Made by a program: the position numbers and the translations under genes. Source: Bradyrhizobium yuanmingense (GTDB lineage: Bacteria > Pseudomonadota > Alphaproteobacteria > Rhizobiales > Xanthobacteraceae). Taken from it: a stretch of 64,000 nt of DNA. The stretch is from assembly GCF_029167105.1 (NCBI RefSeq), contig NZ_JARFML010000017.1:1-64000 (forward strand), read 5' to 3'. This document shows, one piece after another, positions 58,912-64,000 of the stretch. The number at the start of each line of letters is the position of its first letter. Positions within the stretch are counted from its first letter, which is position 1. The notes beneath the pieces are model-generated. The model was not told the DNA's origin and did no database searches. It saw only the letters and a list, made by a program, of their open reading frames with translations.

Positions 58912-61743
58912 CTACAGCGTGGTCAGAAACGCGCTGGCCGCTCTGATATCCGCCGTTTCGGAGCCCTCGGCAAAGCCCTCGAGCGCCGATTGAAGCCATC
59001 GCTTCGCCTCGTCGCGCTGCCCGCGTCCGGCAAACAGCCCAGCGAGATCGATCGCAGCGCGCAGCTCCCAGGCCGTGGCGCCTTGCCGGCGACTGAGATC
59101 CAGGGATTGCATGAAGTGGGCTTGTGCCCGCTCGACGTCGGGCTCTGGCAGCGACAACAGAACTCTGCCTTTCATCCGCAGCAACTCGGGCATGTAGAGA
59201 TGATCGCCGCTCTGATCGACGAGGCGGATCGCATCGTCAATCAGGTGTGCGCTCTGCTCGGTCCGTCCGAGCGCCAACAAGCCTTGAACCAGCGCGATGT
59301 TGAAAGTCGTGGTGAGCAGTTCGTAGCCGGCCTCGTGGAGATCGCGTAGGCAAGCGAAGATCGTATCGACGCCTTGCGCGGCGTCTCCCCGCCGGATCGC
59401 CAGTTCGCCTTTCACGCCGCGGCCCACCACGAGATAGGGGCCCATTGAGCGAGATTCGGCATGCGCGATGAACTGGTCGATGCTCTGTTCCGCGCCGTCG
59501 AGATCGCCGTCCCAGAGCGAGATCGAGACCGCCCAGATCAGGGCGATGCACAGCGTGATCGGATGCTCCATCTGCGCGGCTTCAGTCACCGTCTGCTGCG
59601 CCAGCTGCCGCGCGTCCGCGGGACGGCCCTGCAACCAGAGTTCGCGCGCCAGCGTGATGCCGGCCCGGTTGCGATGATCGAAGCCATGGATGGTGCTGAT
59701 TCGTTCGGCGCCCGGCCCTTGCCATGCGACCTCCAGCATCTTCAGGGCGTCGCGGTGCTGGCCGGCCAGATGTAGCGAGACCCCGAGCAGCGAATGGGCG
59801 AGGACGATCGAGCCGGGATCGCCGAGCGGCTGCGCGACCGCAAGGCTCTGCTGCGCATAGCCAAGCGCGGCATCGAACTGCCCCATCCGTTCGTGGAAGA
59901 TGTGCATGCGGCCGAGCAGCTGGAGCTGGTTCGGCGCGTCGCCGCGCGCCTCCGCGATCGCAAGGCTCCTGCTCAAGGCCACGCGCGCCGCCTCGCTGCC
60001 GCCGCGCGTGAACATCAGGGTCAGCCCGAGGGCAGCCTGGATATGCATTTCATCGGCGCTGCCGCGCGCGGACGGGGTCATGGCAAGCAGTGCCCGTTCC
60101 GACCAGCGCCGGCATTCGATCAAGAGGGACATCGCGAGGAAGATCGGCGCTGCCGCGGCGGCGAGCGCAATGCCGGCGTTGGCGTCGCCGCCCGTGCCAA
60201 AGCACCAGTCCAGCGCGGCACGCACGTTGTGGAGCGCGGAGAAGTGGACCGCCCGTTCGTCGGCGTTCGGCGTTGCCGCCCATGTGCCGCCGGCCTGCTC
60301 CAGCCATCGCCGGTAGTAGGTCGCGTGGCGGGCGGCGAGCGAGGCATCGTTCGGCTCGATCTCGAGCAGGTAGGCGCGCGTGGTATCGAGCAGACGGTAG
60401 CGCATCATGGCGCCGATCGGCCGCGGCGCGACCATCGATTTGGCGACGAGATTGTCAATGGCATCGAACAGGCGGGAGCGATCGGCACGTTCATCGGGGA
60501 CGACCTCGAGGGCGGCGTCGAGGGTGAAGTGACCTGCGAAGACCGCCAGCCGCCGCAGCACGAGGCGCTCGATGTCCGACAGCAGCCCGTAGCTCCAGTC
60601 CAGCGTCGCCCGCAACGTCTTCTGCCGCGGCGGCGCGGTGCGCTGGCCCTGCCAGAGCAGATTGAGACGCTCGTCGAGCAGCGCGGCCGTCTGCTCCAGG
60701 CCGAAGGCTTCGACCCGGCCGGCGGCGAGCTCGATCGCCAGGGCCATGCCGTCGAGCTTGCGGCAGATGCCGGCGACGAGCGCGGCATTGCCATCGTCGA
60801 GCGCGATCTGCGCGCCGCCAGCGGTCGCCCGTTCGATGAAGAGCTGAAGCGCGGGATAGGTCTGCGCGGCCGCCGCGGTCAGCCCGGCACTATCAGGCGG
60901 TACGGCGAGCGGTGCCAATCGATAGACCTGCTCGCCCTCGACGCGCAGGGCTTCGCGGCTGGTGGCGAGGATGTGGACATCAGGCGCAGCGTGGAAGATC
61001 GCCGAAGCCAGCGGTGCCGCCGCGACGATGACATGCTCGCAATTGTCGAGGATGAGCAGCAACCGCTTGTCGCGGAGATGCGCGAGCAGCGCGGGCAGGG
61101 GATCGTCGGTCTCGGCCGGCAAGCCGAGCATCAACAGGATCGAGGTGATCACGAGATCGGGATCGCTGAGGGCGGCAAGGTCGACGAAATGCGCGGCGTC
61201 GGAGAACGGCGCGAGCAGGTCGTGGGCGATCGCCACCGCGACGGCAGTCTTGCCCACGCCGCCCGGACCGACGATCGTGACGAAGCGCGAGGTGAGAAGC
61301 TTGTCGGAGATGGTGGCGACCGCCTGGTCGCGCCCGACCATCCGTTGCAGCCGATTTGGCAGCTTGACCGGCGGCAATTCCATCGGCGGGGACGAGCGCC
61401 GCGCCGCCGGAAGCTGCGTGTGCGAGGTCGGTGCCACGAAGCAATAGCCGCGCCCGGAGAGCGTCGTGATGTATCGCGCTCCGTCCTTGCCGTCGCCGAG
61501 CGCCTTGCGGAGAGCGGCGATATGAAAGCGCAGATTGGCCTCCTCGACGGTGATGCCGGGCCACACCAGCGCCATCAGATCCCATTTGCTGACGACCTCG
61601 TTCGGCCGCGACATCAGTGCGATCAGCGTGTCGAAGGCCTTCGCACCCAGCGGCACCGCGAGGCCGTCGCGCGTCACGAGCCTTTCATGTGGCGCCACGG
61701 TGAATGGTCCGAACGAGAGTCTTGGCCCGGTCGGCGTGGTCAT
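58912..61743 (-). CDS. Winged-helix/NTPase/TPR transcriptional regulator
   Basis: 943 residues. Residues 1-104 are an OmpR-type winged helix (FGPFTVAPHERLVTRDGLAV, FHIAALRKALGDGKDGARYI). An AP-ATPase/NB-ARC-like domain follows, with Walker A in VGPGGVGKTAVAVAIAH near residue 158 and Walker B in RLLLILDNCEHV. The C-terminal half from about 500 is TPR-like helices. Such STAND-type proteins switch on binding a ligand and ATP. It is divergent from ohr, the alpha/beta hydrolase and the P460-like gene and is the likely regulator of them. The ATG giving MTTPTGPRLSFGPF is chosen because the conserved domain starts there. Confidence 0.9.
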   Translation of the reverse strand: MTTPTGPRLSFGPFTVAPHERLVTRDGLAVPLGAKAFDTLIALMSRPNEVVSKWDLMALVWPGITVEEANLRFHIAALRKALGDGKDGARYITTLSGRGYCFVAPTSHTQLPAARRSSPPMELPPVKLPNRLQRMVGRDQAVATISDKLLTSRFVTIVGPGGVGKTAVAVAIAHDLLAPFSDAAHFVDLAALSDPDLVITSILLMLGLPAETDDPLPALLAHLRDKRLLLILDNCEHVIVAAAPLASAIFHAAPDVHILATSREALRVEGEQVYRLAPLAVPPDSAGLTAAAAQTYPALQLFIERATAGGAQIALDDGNAALVAGICRKLDGMALAIELAAGRVEAFGLEQTAALLDERLNLLWQGQRTAPPRQKTLRATLDWSYGLLSDIERLVLRRLAVFAGHFTLDAALEVVPDERADRSRLFDAIDNLVAKSMVAPRPIGAMMRYRLLDTTRAYLLEIEPNDASLAARHATYYRRWLEQAGGTWAATPNADERAVHFSALHNVRAALDWCFGTGGDANAGIALAAAAAPIFLAMSLLIECRRWSERALLAMTPSARGSADEMHIQAALGLTLMFTRGGSEAARVALSRSLAIAEARGDAPNQLQLLGRMHIFHERMGQFDAALGYAQQSLAVAQPLGDPGSIVLAHSLLGVSLHLAGQHRDALKMLEVAWQGPGAERISTIHGFDHRNRAGITLARELWLQGRPADARQLAQQTVTEAAQMEHPITLCIALIWAVSISLWDGDLDGAEQSIDQFIAHAESRSMGPYLVVGRGVKGELAIRRGDAAQGVDTIFACLRDLHEAGYELLTTTFNIALVQGLLALGRTEQSAHLIDDAIRLVDQSGDHLYMPELLRMKGRVLLSLPEPDVERAQAHFMQSLDLSRRQGATAWELRAAIDLAGLFAGRGQRDEAKRWLQSALEGFAEGSETADIRAASAFLTTL

Positions 61744-61938
61744 CGCGAAATCTTGCTCATTTGCGAATCGGATAGCCAGAGGGCAGTCATCCCGCAAGGC
61801 CTGCGTTGCATCGGCCTCAGACCTTGTTTGCAGACCTCGCATCAGCTTCTGCGCCGGCCTCACAATTTCTCACAAGTCCAAACGGGTCTCCGGAGCGCGT
61901 CGCTGCTAGTCAGTTTGCGCGACGGCAAGGAGCTCTTC

Positions 61939-62358
61939 ATGACGCAAACGGCAAAACTGCTCTACACGGCCCGGACCCACACCAGCGGCGGCCGGCACGA
62001 CGGCATATCGCGCAGTTCCGACGGTCGCCTCGACGTCAAGCTGTCGCCGCCGGGCGGGGCCGGCATCGGCACAAATCCCGAGCAATTGTTTGCGGCCGGC
62101 TGGTCGGCCTGCTTCGAAGGCGCCATGGAACTCGCCGCGCGCAAGCAGAAGGTGAGCCTTCCCAGGAAAAGCGCGATCGACGCGGAGATCGATCTGGTGC
62201 TCGACGAGGGCGCCTACGCGCTGAGGGCGCGCCTCAATGTCAGCCTGCCGGGACTCGACCCCGAGATCGCACGCGGCATCATCGATGAAGCGCATCAAAC
62301 CTGCCCCTACTCCAAGGCCGTCCGCGGCAACATCGACGTCACGGTCGCGCTGATCTGA
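61939..62358 (+). CDS. ohr: Organic hydroperoxide resistance protein, Ohr/OsmC family
   Basis: 139 residues. It reduces organic hydroperoxides with a pair of redox cysteines, here in AAGWSACFEGAMELAA and AHQTCPYSKAVRGN. The N-terminus LLYTARTHTSGGRHDG is typical of Ohr rather than OsmC. AAGGAG lies seven bases before the ATG. The usual OhrR (MarR type) is absent; the divergent STAND-type regulator may control it. Confidence 0.95.
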   Translation: MTQTAKLLYTARTHTSGGRHDGISRSSDGRLDVKLSPPGGAGIGTNPEQLFAAGWSACFEGAMELAARKQKVSLPRKSAIDAEIDLVLDEGAYALRARLNVSLPGLDPEIARGIIDEAHQTCPYSKAVRGNIDVTVALI

Positions 62359-62393
62359 CGCACCATCATCAACCACGACGAGGTAACACCTTC

Positions 62394-63425
62394 ATGAAAC
62401 GGATCATCGATCAGCACCGCCGCCAGTTTCTCGGCATCGCCACGGGAGCTGCCGCCGCCGGTATCGGCATGATCGCGTTCGCGCGTGCCGAGACCGAACC
62501 GCAGCGATCCCAAGCGTCGAATGCGTCCTTCGGCACGATCAAGCAGATCGAAGCCGGCGTCCTCAATGTCGGCTATGCCGAGGCGGGTCCCTCGAACGGT
62601 CCGGTGGCGATCCTGCTGCATGGCTGGCCCTACGACATTCACGCCTTCGTCGAGGTCGCACCGATCCTGGCGCAGGCCGGCTATCGCGTCATCATCCCTC
62701 ATCTGCGCGGTTACGGCTCGACGCACTTCCTCTCCAGCGAAACGCCGCGCAACGGCGAGCCTGCGGCCATGGCCGCGGACATCATCGCGCTGATGGACAA
62801 GCTCGAGATCAAGAAGGCCGTCGTCGCCGGCTTCGACTGGGGCGCACGCACCGCCGACATCATCGCCGCGCTATGGCCGGACCGTTGCCGCGCGCTGGTA
62901 TCGGTCAGCGGCTATCTGATCTCCAGCCAGGCTGCCGGCAACGCGCCGTTGCCGCCGCAGGCGGAGCTGCAATGGTGGTATCAGTTCTATTTCGCGACCG
63001 AGCGCGGCCGGGCCGGATACGAGAAGTACACGCACGATTTCGCCAGGCTGATCTGGAAGCTGGCCTCGCCGCAATGGAAGTTCGACGACGCCACCTTCAA
63101 CAGGAGCGCGGCGGCGCTCGACAACAGGGATCATGTCGCGATCACGATCCACAACTATCGCTGGCGGCTCGGGCTCGCCCAGGGCGAGGCAAAATACGAG
63201 CATCTCGAAAAGAAGCTGGCCGCAGCTCCGCAAATCGAAGTGCCGACGATCACGATGGAGGGCGACGCCAACGGCGCACCCCATCCCGATCCCAGCGCCT
63301 ATGCCAGGAAGTTCTCAGGCCGATACGAGTTTCGCCTGATCACCGGCGGCGTCGGTCACAATCTGCCACAGGAAGCGCCGCAAGCCTTCGCCAAGGCCGT
63401 CATCGACGCCGACGGCGGCGCCTGA
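62394..63425 (+). CDS. Tat-exported alpha/beta hydrolase, epoxide hydrolase/dehalogenase-like
   Basis: 343 residues. The N-terminus has a twin-arginine signal (HRRQFLGIATGAAAAGIG). The hydrolase core shows ILLHGWPYDIHAF, the nucleophile elbow VVAGFDWGARTADI with aspartate in place of serine, and the histidine in GGVGHNLPQEAP. Aspartate nucleophiles are typical of epoxide hydrolases and haloalkane dehalogenases. The substrate is unknown. It begins 35 bases after ohr and is likely co-transcribed. Confidence 0.92.
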   Translation: MKRIIDQHRRQFLGIATGAAAAGIGMIAFARAETEPQRSQASNASFGTIKQIEAGVLNVGYAEAGPSNGPVAILLHGWPYDIHAFVEVAPILAQAGYRVIIPHLRGYGSTHFLSSETPRNGEPAAMAADIIALMDKLEIKKAVVAGFDWGARTADIIAALWPDRCRALVSVSGYLISSQAAGNAPLPPQAELQWWYQFYFATERGRAGYEKYTHDFARLIWKLASPQWKFDDATFNRSAAALDNRDHVAITIHNYRWRLGLAQGEAKYEHLEKKLAAAPQIEVPTITMEGDANGAPHPDPSAYARKFSGRYEFRLITGGVGHNLPQEAPQAFAKAVIDADGGA

Positions 63426-63497
63426 GGATGTTGTCTGCCTCCGGTCCAGTCCGGCTGGACCGGAGGATTTCCGTCGCTCCGAGCCTGTTGAGAGATC

Positions 63498-64000
63498 ATG
63501 ACCCCGCCCGAACCCGAAAAGAAAACCTTCGCATTCTCCACGGTGATCGTTCTTGCCGTGGTTCTCGTCGTCATTCTGCTGACCTGCGTGCCGTATCTCG
63601 CCGCGATCGTCTCGGCGCAGACGCGGGCTGAAAGCACGGCCGCCAACGCCTCGCCGATCTTCGGCGTCACGATCCCCGCCGGCTACAAGCAGTGGGAGCT
63701 GATCGCGCCGGCCGAGGAGGCTGCGCCGCTCGACGAACTGCGCGCTGTCGTCGGCGACCAGACTGCCATCGATGCCTACCAGGCCGGCAAGCTTCCGTTC
63801 CCGGACGGGACCGTGTTGGTCAAGCGCGCTTGGAAGCGGAAGCAATCACCTGAATTTGCATCCGCGACGATCCCCGGTGCTGCTACGACGGTCCAGGTGA
63901 TGGTCAAGGATTCCAAGAAATATGCCTCCACTGGAGGCTGGGGCTTTGGCCGCTTCATCAACGGCAAGCCGGTTGACGAGGCCCAGCACCGCACCTGCTG
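63498..64000 (+). CDS. Cytochrome P460 family protein, N-terminal part (cut by window end)
   Basis: 167 codons are present and the gene runs past the window. A hydrophobic N-terminal anchor (STVIVLAVVLVVILLTCVPY) is followed by a domain with IPAGYKQWELIAP, GKLPFPDGTVLVKRAW and GGWGFGRFINGKP, all features of P460 or related heme c proteins. The last visible residues HRTC are the likely beginning of the CxxCH heme-binding motif, which lies outside. P460 enzymes act on hydroxylamine or small oxidants. It starts 72 bases after the hydrolase gene and probably belongs to the same unit as ohr. Confidence 0.8.
   Translation, partial: MTPPEPEKKTFAFSTVIVLAVVLVVILLTCVPYLAAIVSAQTRAESTAANASPIFGVTIPAGYKQWELIAPAEEAAPLDELRAVVGDQTAIDAYQAGKLPFPDGTVLVKRAWKRKQSPEFASATIPGAATTVQVMVKDSKKYASTGGWGFGRFINGKPVDEAQHRTC

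Noticed and set aside
59794..61938. Plus-strand open frame opposite the winged-helix/NTPase regulator, running into ohr
   Set aside because: It is low-complexity shadow sequence; only the final part from the ATG at 61939 is a real protein (Ohr).

Overview
The window is a stretch of high-GC alphaproteobacterial chromosome, most likely Bradyrhizobium or a close relative in the Nitrobacteraceae. The reasons are: a class I lysyl-tRNA synthetase; a split F0 ATP synthase operon with both b and b' subunits; the order ctaC-ctaD-ctaB-small protein-ctaG-ctaE-DUF983-surf1 followed by thrC and an M16 peptidase; and intergenic palindromic repeats of the kinds common in that genus. Genus assignment is from memory and inference, not a database search. 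I saw no rRNA, tRNA, CRISPR array, prophage or insertion sequence.

Layout. 1-10 kb: a branched-chain amino acid type ABC binding protein, a TPR-methyltransferase, a DNA repair pair (metallo-beta-lactamase exonuclease plus ATP-dependent DNA ligase, stop and start overlapping), a small membrane protein, an RNase Z-like hydrolase, a MATE exporter, PyrD with a DUF952 protein, and an S24-type regulator that seems to have lost its protease dyad. 10-16.6 kb: LysRS-I, a PodJ-like Sel1-repeat membrane protein, a PadR regulator with a palindromic operator. 16.7-22.7 kb: a fatty acid beta-oxidation cluster (NTF2-like protein, acyl-CoA dehydrogenase, thiolase, hydratase/dehydrogenase fusion) ending in a strong terminator. 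22.7-30.5 kb: small proteins and decayed sequence, a MarR regulator beside glutamate-cysteine ligase, a PAN-domain protein, a nucleotidyltransferase-like protein, LepB, TldD and an IalB-like protein.

30.9-37.6 kb holds the aa3-type cytochrome c oxidase operon with its heme and copper assembly factors. It is followed by an NTF2-like protein, a divergent NarL-type two-component pair and a possible small RNA, then thrC, an M16 peptidase and a GNAT enzyme. 45.2-47.8 kb is the F0 operon atpI-atpB-atpE-atpF'-atpF on the minus strand. 48-52.6 kb contains a candidate structured RNA, a YjbQ protein, an MHS-family transporter and several small membrane proteins, one with a decayed partial copy next to it.

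The most interesting block is 54.7-58.9 kb. A DUF4212 small subunit and an SLC5-type symporter are divergent from a 202-residue protein of unknown function, a single-chain fusion of a DEDDh exonuclease, paired CBS domains and a GlnD-like DUF294 nucleotidyltransferase, and a NarL-type response regulator. No histidine kinase is adjacent. It looks like a carboxylate-uptake signalling module. The window ends with a large winged-helix/NTPase/TPR regulator divergent from ohr, a Tat-exported alpha/beta hydrolase and a cytochrome P460-like gene cut by the window edge.
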